Shown: positions 15,700 to 22,648 of the stretch, piece after piece
Position numbering within the stretch: position 1 is the stretch's first letter
Layout of the letters: each line of letters starts with the position of its first letter
Source: Alphaproteobacteria bacterium
GTDB lineage: Bacteria > Pseudomonadota > Alphaproteobacteria > Rs-D84 > CACZYB01
Direction of reading: 5' to 3'
DNA length: 64,000 nt
NCBI GenBank assembly: GCA_017938435.1
Contig: JAGBBO010000038.1
Span: 1 to 64,000 of the forward strand
The notes under the pieces: generated by a model
Database searches by the model: none
Seen by the model: the letters and a program-made list of their open reading frames with translations, nothing else
What the model was told of the DNA's origin: nothing
Translations under genes and position numbers: made by a program

Positions 15700-16752
15700 T
15701 TATCTTCCTTTTTCCTTCTTTAATATTAAAAATTTGTTTGTATTTACATTATCATCTGCAACAGATTTAATAAGATAATCAGCAACACCTTTTTCATCTG
15801 TATAAAGTTTATTAAGTGCATCAAAATCAATCTTGCCATTCTTTGAAATTTTACTTGCACTTATACCTGTTCCAACACTAAGCACAGCTTTTATTCCGGC
15901 ATTATTAGCACCACGAATATCTGTTCTAACTGTATCACCAATCATCGCAATACGATTTTTATTTACACTAATACCATTTATTTCAAGTTGTTTAAAAATG
16001 TAGTTATAAACAATAGAATGAGGTTTTCCAATTTCAAAAATTTCTCCTCCTATATTTTTATAGTATTCTACAATTGAACCTTGTGCTAAACCATATCTTG
16101 TTGAATTATTTATAATATCATTTTTAAATGCTCCTAAATCAGGATTTGCGTTAACTGCAGGAAGGTTAAGTTTTTTCATTTTTTCAAGTTCAGATTTAAA
16201 AAATTCTGGCGTTGTTATGGAATATTGTTTATCAGAACCATCTTCATTTATTTTTGAAAGAAAGAATTTATCATAAAAATTTTTAGGTAAAGTTTTTATT
16301 TGTTCTTCTGTAAGAACAGGAATTCCCATATAAAAGAAATCTGCATCTTTTGGATTTTCAACTTGGGTATATATAGTTCCTTCAAATAAAGATTTATTTC
16401 GCATCAAACCAATAGTATAGAATTTTGTTGGATTTGTATTGTTTTTAAACTTAAGTTTTTTATTTAAAAGAAAATTATGTGTCACTTCACCAGATGTGAC
16501 TACATTATCATAATGAATTCCTTTTATTAATCCTTTTTTTGTATAACTTTTTTCCCATTCAGCAGAAAGTTGAGTTCCATTTGAAAGAATATAAATTATC
16601 TTACCTTCATTTTTAAGAATTTGCAAAGTTTCAGGGATATTTTTATATATTTCATTACCACTCCAAATAACACCATAAACATCAAAGATAAAAACATCAA
16701 ACTTATCTTTTATGCTTAAAATATTATCAAATACCAAGTTTTTTATATTCAT
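15700..16752 (-). CDS. HAD-superfamily class IIA hydrolase (NagD-like)
   Basis: From the ATG at 16752 the product has 350 residues. Motif I is IFDVYGVIWSG: the nucleophile Asp24 is present but the usual second Asp is Tyr26, a variant seen in some class IIA hydrolases with DxW/YGV. ILSNGTQLS is motif II, GKPHSIVYNYIF carries motif III Lys, and AMIGDTVRTDIRGANNAG is motif IV. The cap between motifs II and III is of C2 type. An in-frame start further upstream (to 16866) would add a poor, Asn/Lys-rich tail. The AAGA-containing stretch before 16752 is only a weak ribosome site, so the start is uncertain. Confidence 0.8.
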   Translation of the reverse strand: MNIKNLVFDNILSIKDKFDVFIFDVYGVIWSGNEIYKNIPETLQILKNEGKIIYILSNGTQLSAEWEKSYTKKGLIKGIHYDNVVTSGEVTHNFLLNKKLKFKNNTNPTKFYTIGLMRNKSLFEGTIYTQVENPKDADFFYMGIPVLTEEQIKTLPKNFYDKFFLSKINEDGSDKQYSITTPEFFKSELEKMKKLNLPAVNANPDLGAFKNDIINNSTRYGLAQGSIVEYYKNIGGEIFEIGKPHSIVYNYIFKQLEINGISVNKNRIAMIGDTVRTDIRGANNAGIKAVLSVGTGISASKISKNGKIDFDALNKLYTDEKGVADYLIKSVADDNVNTNKFLILKKEKGR

Positions 16753-16941
16753 TTTCATTCTTTCGTTTTTTATTTTTATGTCTATATTATCATTTATTTG
16801 TTCTGTGTCAAGAATTTTTGTCAAAAATACATACATGCATGCATACATATTTCCTAAGTTTTGCAAGGATTTATTTTTAAAATTTTTAATTGATAAATAT
16901 TGTTTATGAGGTATTATAAGAATTGTATACTGGAAAATAGA

Positions 16942-17643
16942 ATGTGTATAAATTTATTTTTTGTAAGACATGGAATGACTGAATATAATAAAAATGTTAT
17001 TATTCAGGGGCAAACTAATCGTTCTAATATTATTGATATTTGTGATAAACCACTTCTTCCTAATGGATATACCCAAGCTGAAACTTTGGTTAAAATAATA
17101 ATAGAGAGAAATTTAAAGCCACAAATTATTCTGTCATCACCACTTCTTCGTGCTTATCAAACTGCACAAATTTTATCAAAAAAATTAGGACTTGATGTTA
17201 TAAAAAATGATGGATTAAAGGAAATGTTCTTTGGTGCTGAAAATGAAGGTATGCCTGTTTCTGAGTTTAAAAAGAAAATTTTTAATCCTGCTTTAAAGTT
17301 TGTAAATCCATTGGATTATACTGAATATTATGTTAAAACAGGTGAGGAATTACGAGAATATCACAAGGATATAAATCCGAAATATGATTTACTTTCTCAT
17401 CCGAATGGGGAAACAAAAAAAGAAGTAAGAGATAGAGCTAAACAAGCAATTAGAAATTTTGTTTTAGCTAATCCAACTTATAAAAACATATTGATACCAA
17501 CGCATAATGCTTTACTTAGATTCTTAATGGGAGAGTTAGATGTTAACTCAGCACAAAATACAGTTGGACATGAAGAAATTGTTTATATTCAATATGATAT
17601 TAACAAAAATTCATGGAAATTGATCGAAAGATATATGAATTAA
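16942..17643 (+). CDS. histidine phosphatase (phosphoglycerate mutase-like)
   Basis: The 233-residue product begins MCINLFFVRHGMTEYN, with the RHG phosphohistidine motif directly after the first strand. It also has LSSPLLRAYQTAQIL (the conserved S-x-x-x-R-A-x-Q-T), KEMFFG and the second His in IPTHNALL. These make a complete histidine-phosphatase active site. The ATG at 16942 is chosen because it places the first strand at the N-terminus as in homologues; the frame extends upstream without a good start. It diverges from the HAD gene at 16752. Substrate unknown. Confidence 0.85.
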   Translation: MCINLFFVRHGMTEYNKNVIIQGQTNRSNIIDICDKPLLPNGYTQAETLVKIIIERNLKPQIILSSPLLRAYQTAQILSKKLGLDVIKNDGLKEMFFGAENEGMPVSEFKKKIFNPALKFVNPLDYTEYYVKTGEELREYHKDINPKYDLLSHPNGETKKEVRDRAKQAIRNFVLANPTYKNILIPTHNALLRFLMGELDVNSAQNTVGHEEIVYIQYDINKNSWKLIERYMN

Positions 17644-17646
17644 AAC

Positions 17647-17675
17647 TTTACATAGAATCAAAATTGTGATATAAT
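17647..17675 (+). promoter_or_regulatory. promoter for the HAD-kdsB pair
   Basis: TTTACA (17647-17652), 17-nt spacer, TATAAT (17670-17675), 37 nt before the ATG at 17712. Confidence 0.7.
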
Positions 17676-17711
17676 AAATCGAAAATGATAACCTGAATGA
17701 AAGGAAAAAAT

Positions 17712-18452
17712 ATGACTAAACCTGTTATTAAAAATATTATGTGGGATGTGGATGGTGTGCTTGCAAATCTTGACCATGCTTACTATCGTTTTTTAACTGA
17801 ACATGAAAATTATAAAGATGATTACAAGGATTTAAAATGGGAAGATTTACCAAAGGCTTTGCCTATTGATCCAAAATTTGGCTCTTTGGAACTTACTTCT
17901 CATCCAACAAAAGGTAAAGAATTTAATGAAGATTTTTGCCATAACAGTGGAGAAATTTATTTTGATAGACCTCTTTATCCAAATGTTGTTGATACATTAA
18001 CTGAACTTCATAAAAAAGGATATTTGCAACTTACTATGTCATCTGGTTTCAATGCTGAAGTAAAAAGAAAGATGATTGCTGATACACTTGGCGATAAACT
18101 TTCATTTGTTCATATTGAAGTTGTTGAACATCAAAAGTCAACAAAGGATGCTGGTCATGGAAAGGCTATGGTTGGTGAAAAAGAACAAAGAATTATTGAA
18201 TGTTTGAAAAAATACAATCTTAAACCAGAAGAAACAGTTTTGGTTGATGATAGAATTTTCAACTGTCAAACTGCTGTAAAGGTTGGTATGCACACTGTTC
18301 GTTGCCGTCCTGGATTTACAACTGATACACCAGCCGATGTAAAGGCAACTTTTGATGCAGAAGTAAAAAGTGTTGCAGAATTCAAAGATTGGCTTTTGAA
18401 TAACACAAATTTTTTAAATTCAGAAGAATTAAAAAATCAAAACGAAAGATAG
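17712..18452 (+). CDS. HAD-superfamily hydrolase
   Basis: The 246-residue product has motif I IMWDVDGVLANLD (Asp12, Asp14), motif II TMSSGFN, a Lys in KAMVGEKEQ as candidate motif III, and motif IV VLVDDRIFNCQTAVKVG. This is a full HAD active site with a cap inserted after motif I. AAAGGA lies 8 nt before the ATG at 17712; the in-frame ATG at 17697 lacks a site. Six bases before the CMP-Kdo synthetase-like gene, it is likely co-translated and may supply or trim the sugar phosphate precursor. That role is inference. Confidence 0.82.
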   Translation: MTKPVIKNIMWDVDGVLANLDHAYYRFLTEHENYKDDYKDLKWEDLPKALPIDPKFGSLELTSHPTKGKEFNEDFCHNSGEIYFDRPLYPNVVDTLTELHKKGYLQLTMSSGFNAEVKRKMIADTLGDKLSFVHIEVVEHQKSTKDAGHGKAMVGEKEQRIIECLKKYNLKPEETVLVDDRIFNCQTAVKVGMHTVRCRPGFTTDTPADVKATFDAEVKSVAEFKDWLLNNTNFLNSEELKNQNER

Positions 18453-18458
18453 GTAAAA

Positions 18459-19232
18459 ATGAGTAAAGTTATTACAATGATACCTGTTAGAATGGCAGCA
18501 ACTCGCCTTCCTAACAAACCGCTTTTGGATATTAACGGAAAAAGTGCTATACAACGTGTTTATGAAAATGTTAAGGCTGTTATTCCTGGTGATGTAGTGG
18601 TTGCAGCTGGTGATCAAGCTATTGTTGATGAATGTGTAAAGTTTGGTGCAAAAGCTGTTTTAACCGATCCAAAACTTCCAAGTGGTACTGATCGTATTGC
18701 TGCTGCGTTAAAAGAAATTGATCCTGATGGAACAAAGTATGATATTGTTGTAAATTTTCAAGGAGATAATATCAATGTCGATCCAAAGGTAAATCTTCCA
18801 CTTATTGAAATGGTAGAAAAAACAGGTTGTGATATTGCAACTTGTGGTCGTGTTATGCTTGATGAAAAAGATATAAACGATCCAAATATGGTAAAAATAG
18901 TTATGGGTATTAAAGATGGAGAAACAGAAGGTCGTTGTTTATATTTTACACGTGCATCTGCTCCTTATATCCGTAATCCAGAAAAATCTATGACACATAA
19001 TTTTTATCATCATATTGGAATTTATGTATTTAAAGCATCTTCTCTTCAAAAAATGGTATCACTTCCTGTAGGTGTGTTAGAGGATAGGGAGGCTTTGGAA
19101 CAACTTCGTGCTTTGGAAGCAGGAATGACAATCCGTGCAAAAGTTGTTGATAATATCAAATTGATAGAAGAAGCTCCTGCTGATATAAACACTCCAGAAG
19201 AGTATGAAGAAGCTAAAAAATGGATTAAGTAA
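18459..19232 (+). CDS. kdsB: 3-deoxy-manno-octulosonate cytidylyltransferase (CMP-Kdo synthetase) or close relative
   Basis: The 257-residue protein follows KdsB closely. It has IPVRMAATRLPNKPLLDI (nucleotide-binding loop), TDPKLPSGTDRIAAAL, VNFQGDNINVDP (metal and base binding, the QGD signature), HHIGIYVFKASSL and the C-terminal EDREALEQLRALEAG. KdsB couples Kdo or a related ulosonic acid to CMP for lipid A-core or capsule assembly. Its place inside a putative island, not with kdsA/kdsC/lpxK, raises the chance that it is a second or specialised copy acting on a modified sugar. A strong terminator follows. Confidence 0.85.
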   Translation: MSKVITMIPVRMAATRLPNKPLLDINGKSAIQRVYENVKAVIPGDVVVAAGDQAIVDECVKFGAKAVLTDPKLPSGTDRIAAALKEIDPDGTKYDIVVNFQGDNINVDPKVNLPLIEMVEKTGCDIATCGRVMLDEKDINDPNMVKIVMGIKDGETEGRCLYFTRASAPYIRNPEKSMTHNFYHHIGIYVFKASSLQKMVSLPVGVLEDREALEQLRALEAGMTIRAKVVDNIKLIEEAPADINTPEEYEEAKKWIK

Positions 19233-19248
19233 ATCCTAGTTTTTAAAT

Positions 19249-19280
19249 AAAAAGCTCTCATAAACGAGGGCTTTATTTTT
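19249..19280 (+). terminator. terminator after kdsB
   Basis: AAAGCTCTC (19251-19259) pairs with GAGGGCTTT (19266-19274, one G-U), followed by ATTTTTTATTTATTT. Confidence 0.8.
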
Positions 19281-19300
19281 TATTTATTTGTTAATTCTAC

Positions 19301-19364
19301 TAAATTAAACCACCAATGTTAGCATATCCATCATAATTATTTGTATTTTCTTAACTAAATTCAT
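19301..19364 (-). pseudogene. decayed fragment of a second radical SAM gene 5' end
   Basis: On the minus strand this begins ATGAATTTAGTTAAGAA and runs parallel to the first about 60 bases of the radical SAM gene at 15698, with scattered substitutions and a 2-nt insertion that shifts the frame to an early stop. Homology ends after about 64 nt. The fragment follows the small gene at 19361-19591 with an ATGA stop/start overlap, so it was probably once translated with it. Confidence 0.65.
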
Positions 19365-19591
19365 CTGAAGTTCCAAAATTTTAGTTTATCAAGAATATCT
19401 CTAAGAATGCAATTTTGTTTATCTAATTTATCAAGAACTTTTCCTTCATATTCAGCAATGTGTTTCATATAATATGTTTGTTTTTCTATCAACTCAACAA
19501 TTGCATTTGCATATGCAACAAATGTATCTTCTGTTAATTTTTCAGATTTATTATTTTTGATAGTTTCATTTGTTTTTTTGGTATTTTTCAT
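19361..19591 (-). CDS. small helical protein, unknown function
   Basis: This 76-residue, Lys-rich protein has a basic N-terminus (about 20 residues), followed by an amphipathic helical stretch (AYANAIVELIEKQTYYMKHIAEYEGKVLDKLDKQN). Its stop overlaps the start of the radical SAM remnant. A strong promoter (TTGACA, 18 nt, TATAAT) precedes it. The ATG at 19591 is favoured over 19600 by an AAGG site 8 nt upstream. No family recognised; a toxin/antitoxin or leader role is only speculative. Confidence 0.5.
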   Translation of the reverse strand: MKNTKKTNETIKNNKSEKLTEDTFVAYANAIVELIEKQTYYMKHIAEYEGKVLDKLDKQNCILRDILDKLKFWNFR

Positions 19592-19643
19592 TTTTTTCAT
19601 CCTTATAATACTATTATACTTCTATATCATTAGAATCGTCAGT

Positions 19644-19673
19644 ATTATATTAACAAAAAAAATAGATTGTCAA
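19644..19673 (-). promoter_or_regulatory. strong promoter for the small helical protein
   Basis: Minus strand: TTGACA (19673-19668), 18-nt spacer, TATAAT (19649-19644). Confidence 0.7.
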
Positions 19674-19681
19674 TAATTTTA

Positions 19682-19837
19682 TTAAAAAACTTTTTTTATA
19701 AAGAAATCACAGGTCGCATCATATTTTTTTAATAACTCTTCAAGTTTTTGTTTATTTATTTGGTTATCTTTAAAAACTTCATTTGCAGTCACCCCAGTTT
19801 CTAATGTTAAGTAGGAAATTATACAATAGATATTATT
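19682..19837 (-). pseudogene. possible gene fragment (C-terminal piece of an unknown protein)
   Basis: The minus strand holds an open frame of about 51 codons without a good start, ending at a TAA (19684-19682). The translated piece reads like a globular C-terminus (ETGVTANEVFKDNQINKQK, then LEELLKKYDATCDFF), unlike random AT-rich translation. It probably is the remains of a gene cut off upstream. Identity unknown. Confidence 0.35.
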
Positions 19838-19885
19838 TTAAAAGCAAAAGTGTTTTATCCTGGAATGATTAAGTTTTTTTTTACC

Positions 19886-20674
19886 TTATTTTTTCTTACA
19901 TATATAAAGTAAGTGACAACTAAGTCCTTGGTGGTCTAAACGTTCACAAGTCATAAAATGCCAATTTTTAAATGCTTCATAATCTTTTTTAGATAACTGT
20001 TCAATCCATTCTCTCATATAAGGAGAAATACCATCTGTAGCAATATTAGTAATGTATTTTGATTTTGTTTTTTCAAATAATTTTTTAAAATCTTCTATAT
20101 AAGAACAAGCAAATATTTCTTCTGGAATATCTTTTGCTCTTCCTGTTTTATCCATCAAAGAAACAACATGTAAAACATCATTTGTTCTTACACTATAAGG
20201 AATCAGAGAACTACTTGATAAATAAGCAAACATACAAATTGCATTTTTCTTTGCAACTCTTAATGTTTCACTAATTGCCTTATTCTTATCTTTTAGATTA
20301 AATAAATGATACATTGGTCCAAAATTTAAAACTAAATCAAAAGAGTTATCTTTAAACATATTTAAATCTAAAGCATCAGCTACCATACATTGAAAATTCT
20401 TTAATCTTTTTGATTTTTGTTTCATTATTTCAACATGTTTGGGGGTTAAATCAACAGCGGTAACATCGTATCCCATTTTTGCCAAAGTAATAGAATATCT
20501 TCCAGTTGCCGCACCAATTTCCAAAATTTTTGCACCTGGTTTTAAATATTTTTGGATATAACGCATTGTCGTTAAAAACTCAATATTATGAGCTCTATCT
20601 TTAACAAGTCTTTCATCTTCATTATAGTTTGTATACTTGTTTATGATAATATTTTTACTTTTATTTAAAACCAT
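19886..20674 (-). CDS. class I SAM-dependent methyltransferase
   Basis: The 262-residue protein has the SAM-binding core in order: motif I KILEIGAATGRYS (about 49-61), acidic post-I VTAVDLTP, CMVADALDL (adenine contact), FDLVLNFGPMYHL (motif II/post-II) and SETLRVAKKNA. This is the Methyltransf_11/25 layout used by small-molecule and quinone-type methyltransferases. The C-terminal 80 residues include EWIEQLSKKDYEAFKNWHF. The substrate is not evident. It is the last intact gene before the recombinase remnant at the right end of the island. Confidence 0.82.
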   Translation of the reverse strand: MVLNKSKNIIINKYTNYNEDERLVKDRAHNIEFLTTMRYIQKYLKPGAKILEIGAATGRYSITLAKMGYDVTAVDLTPKHVEIMKQKSKRLKNFQCMVADALDLNMFKDNSFDLVLNFGPMYHLFNLKDKNKAISETLRVAKKNAICMFAYLSSSSLIPYSVRTNDVLHVVSLMDKTGRAKDIPEEIFACSYIEDFKKLFEKTKSKYITNIATDGISPYMREWIEQLSKKDYEAFKNWHFMTCERLDHQGLSCHLLYICKKK

Positions 20675-20784
20675 ATTTACTCCTATTATAATTCCTTTTT
20701 AAGTTTAGGTTGTATTTACTTCCTCATATAAAAGGGAATTATCTATCCTTATTGCCTTTAGTTAATGGTAAAATTTATGTATTA

Positions 20785-20813
20785 ATTGTAGCATAAATTT
20801 AATTCTAAATCAA
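20785..20813 (-). promoter_or_regulatory. promoter for the methyltransferase gene
   Basis: Minus strand: TTGATT (20813-20808), 17-nt spacer, TACAAT (20790-20785); leaves a leader of about 100 nt. Confidence 0.55.
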
Positions 20814-20852
20814 CAATACTTAGAAAATTAAATATTACTAAAACTCCTAAAA

Positions 20853-20988
20853 CATCTAAAAAAAGGGGACATTTTGATTGCATCGGAATTATCAAGATTA
20901 GGCAGAAATTTGCTTGAAGTTATGGGGATTTTACAGAGTTGTTTAGAGAAAGATTGTCAGATTTGGACATTGAAAGAAAACTATAAAC
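20853..20988 (+). pseudogene. serine recombinase (resolvase/invertase) remnant
   Basis: The frame reads KKGDILIASELSRLGRNLL followed by EVMGILQSCLEKDCQIWTLK and ENYKL. This is the middle of the catalytic domain of resolvase-family recombinases, where (V/I)SELSRLGRNxxE and a following beta-strand with T-x-K-E-N are conserved. The N-terminal part with the catalytic Ser and everything beyond about residue 110 of the intact family are missing. It lies 27 nt left of the right-hand tRNA-Val repeat. It is the only mobility gene trace seen in the island. Confidence 0.75.
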
Positions 20989-21014
20989 TTAAATTCGTAA
21001 ATCTTACAATCTCT

Positions 21015-21051
21015 CCCACCATTCTTCACAATCATCGTTATTTAATAAAAA
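21015..21051 (+). repeat. right copy of the 37-nt tRNA-Val repeat (attR-like)
   Basis: This matches 12788-12824 with one A/G difference, starting at CCCACCA of the tRNA 3' end. No tRNA body precedes it, so it is a duplicated 3' end rather than a second gene. Confidence 0.7.
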
Positions 21052-21124
21052 CTTATTCCTTAAGATTTTATACTTATAGCATTTTTTACATCTATTTTTT
21101 ATAATTTATATTCGGAGGAAAAAA

Positions 21125-21952
21125 ATGCAAAAATTATATTTACGCATCTTACCATATTTTATAAGCACAATAGTCGGCATTTTGATTTTCATAGGAATTA
21201 ATTACATAGAAAATCCAGATTGGAAAGATTTAACATTAAATATATCTGCTGGTTTAATAAGCATCCCTTTAATTTTTATTTTTTATGAACTTATAAAAGA
21301 GTTATCAGAAAAAAAAATTAAAAATAAAATTAGAAATTATATAAAATTTCATACCGAAAAAAGTCTATTTGCATTATTAAAATATCTCTATAATTGGTTT
21401 TTTCCATTACAAAAAACACCTATCATAATGGATGATAATAAAATTCAAAGATTAATAGATCTTTCCAGTCAAGATATAGAACAAATATTAACAGAAAAAA
21501 CTTTACTAGGATTTTTTATATACAAAGATATTTCTGATACAATAACAACAATAAGTACAATAATTAAAAATAATAATTTAAACGAATATATAACAGATAA
21601 TGAAATGATACATTTTATGGATATATTAAGAAATATAACATTAATAAAAAAAGAAACCTTAGAATTTATCCCAATAGGAAAAAATAAATTACTAAAAATA
21701 AAAAATGACAATAATCCACACAATCAAGAATTAGAATTATTTTACAAAACAATAAAATTAGATTCATATATATTTAAAGAAATAGATAAAACTAAATTAC
21801 TTGAATATTTCAAAGTACCAACAGAAACAATAGAACTTATATCACATCAAATATATGATTTGATCAATGATATAAACGATTTAATAAAAATAATGGAAAT
21901 TGATTTTTGGAAAGAAGAAAACCCTTATGGAATAAAATCACCAAACTATTAA
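21125..21952 (+). CDS. membrane protein with two N-terminal helices, unknown function
   Basis: The 275-residue protein has two hydrophobic helices near the N-terminus (about 8-27 and 36-56: FISTIVGILIFIGINYI and SAGLISIPLIFIFYELI). A long Lys/Ile/Asn-rich, mostly helical cytosolic part follows. Its coding region is more AT-rich than neighbouring core genes, in line with transferred DNA. A GGAGGAAAAAA ribosome site precedes the ATG. It lies between the right tRNA-Val repeat and tRNA-Glu. No family or motif recognised. Confidence 0.65.
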   Translation: MQKLYLRILPYFISTIVGILIFIGINYIENPDWKDLTLNISAGLISIPLIFIFYELIKELSEKKIKNKIRNYIKFHTEKSLFALLKYLYNWFFPLQKTPIIMDDNKIQRLIDLSSQDIEQILTEKTLLGFFIYKDISDTITTISTIIKNNNLNEYITDNEMIHFMDILRNITLIKKETLEFIPIGKNKLLKIKNDNNPHNQELELFYKTIKLDSYIFKEIDKTKLLEYFKVPTETIELISHQIYDLINDINDLIKIMEIDFWKEENPYGIKSPNY

Positions 21953-21960
21953 AGAAAATG

Positions 21961-21989
21961 TTGCAAAAAAATAAATTTTAATATATCAT
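21961..21989 (+). promoter_or_regulatory. promoter of tRNA-Glu
   Basis: TTGCAA (21961-21966), 17-nt spacer, TATCAT (21984-21989), 21 nt before the tRNA. Confidence 0.6.
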
Positions 21990-22010
21990 TTTGAAATGAT
22001 TTTAAATTTT

Positions 22011-22086
22011 GTCCCTATCGTCTAGAGGCCTAGGACACAAGATTCTCATTCTTGCAACATGGGTTCGACTCCCATTAGGGATACCA
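22011..22086 (+). tRNA. tRNA-Glu (anticodon CTC)
   Basis: Acceptor GTCCCTA/TAGGGAT (terminal G-U), anticodon stem CAAGA/TCTTG with loop TTCTCAT (anticodon CTC), T-arm ATGGGTTCGACTCCCAT, encoded CCA. The 3' end is repeated at 22183. Confidence 0.93.
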
Positions 22087-22121
22087 AATCTAAAAAAACG
22101 ATTGCCATCCGTCGGAAATAA
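22064..22121 (+). repeat. first copy of a 57-58-nt direct repeat at the tRNA-Glu 3' end
   Basis: The 3' 23 bases of tRNA-Glu plus 35 downstream bases recur at 22183-22239; the only difference is one A in an A run. Confidence 0.85.
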
Positions 22122-22182
22122 CCTTGTTCCTTTCTAAACTCCTCACTAACACCGTTCGTCGTTAAGATGTCACAAGAACATT

Positions 22183-22239
22183 TTCGACTCCCATTAGGGA
22201 TACCAAATCTAAAAAACGATTGCCATCCGTCGGAAATAA
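22183..22239 (+). repeat. second copy of the tRNA-Glu 3'-end repeat
   Basis: Near-identical to 22064-22121, separated by 61 nt of unrelated sequence. It has no tRNA 5' half, so it is a duplicated 3' end, as left by an integrated and lost element. Confidence 0.85.
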
Positions 22240-22297
22240 AAAACACACGACTATTTTCTAATAAAAATAATCTCATTCTATAAACAAAGCTAAAATT

Positions 22298-22537
22298 TTA
22301 AACTGAAAATACCTCGTTAATAAAACCAGAAATATCAGCATGCTTTTCGCTTTTTGCATACTGACACAAAAGCAATAGTTCACTTACATCCATCGCCTTT
22401 TCTGCATTTTCGTATTCTTCCAACTCATCTAATGTTACGCCCATAACTTTGCATAACTCAGCAGAAGAGATATCATATTCAAATTTCAAATCTTTTAAAA
22501 ACTTACTAATAACTAATAAAATTTTATTTTCTCTCAT
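22298..22537 (-). CDS. small helix-turn-helix-like protein
   Basis: The 79-residue protein has a five-helix pattern. The stretch YDISSAELCKVMGVTLDELEE followed by YENAEKAMDVSELLLLCQYA resembles a Cro/CI (XRE) domain, in which a recognition-type helix is followed by the conserved YE and a Leu-rich helix. The recognition helix is atypical, so this could be a degenerate regulator or a protein-interaction module. AAGGTG lies before the ATG. Placed downstream of two tRNA-Glu 3'-end repeats and convergent to nothing obvious. Confidence 0.55.
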   Translation of the reverse strand: MRENKILLVISKFLKDLKFEYDISSAELCKVMGVTLDELEEYENAEKAMDVSELLLLCQYAKSEKHADISGFINEVFSV

Positions 22538-22599
22538 TTTAACACCTTAATACTTTCTTATTCCATAAAAGAATTTATACTAAAACGGTTTAAAAAGCA

Positions 22600-22632
22600 A
22601 GAAAAAAAACCTCCGTAAAAGAGGTTTTTATT
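22600..22632. terminator. terminator downstream of clpP
   Basis: AAACCTC and GAGGTTT pair around CGTAAAA, with A runs and T runs on either side, so it can act on both strands. Confidence 0.7.
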
Positions 22633-22648
22633 TTTTTTCGTAAAACTA

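Noticed and set aside
16829-16852. ATGCATGCAT-centred palindrome between the divergent HAD and histidine-phosphatase genes
   Set aside because: The symmetry does not extend beyond 10 bases and can arise from simple tetranucleotide repetition.
20874-21104. A complete small gene starting at TTG 20874
   Set aside because: Only the first part matches recombinases; the rest runs through the tRNA-Val repeat and is random translation.
22046-22276. Minus-strand frame over the tRNA-Glu repeats
   Set aside because: It overlaps the tRNA and its repeats and exists only because the repeat is translated twice.
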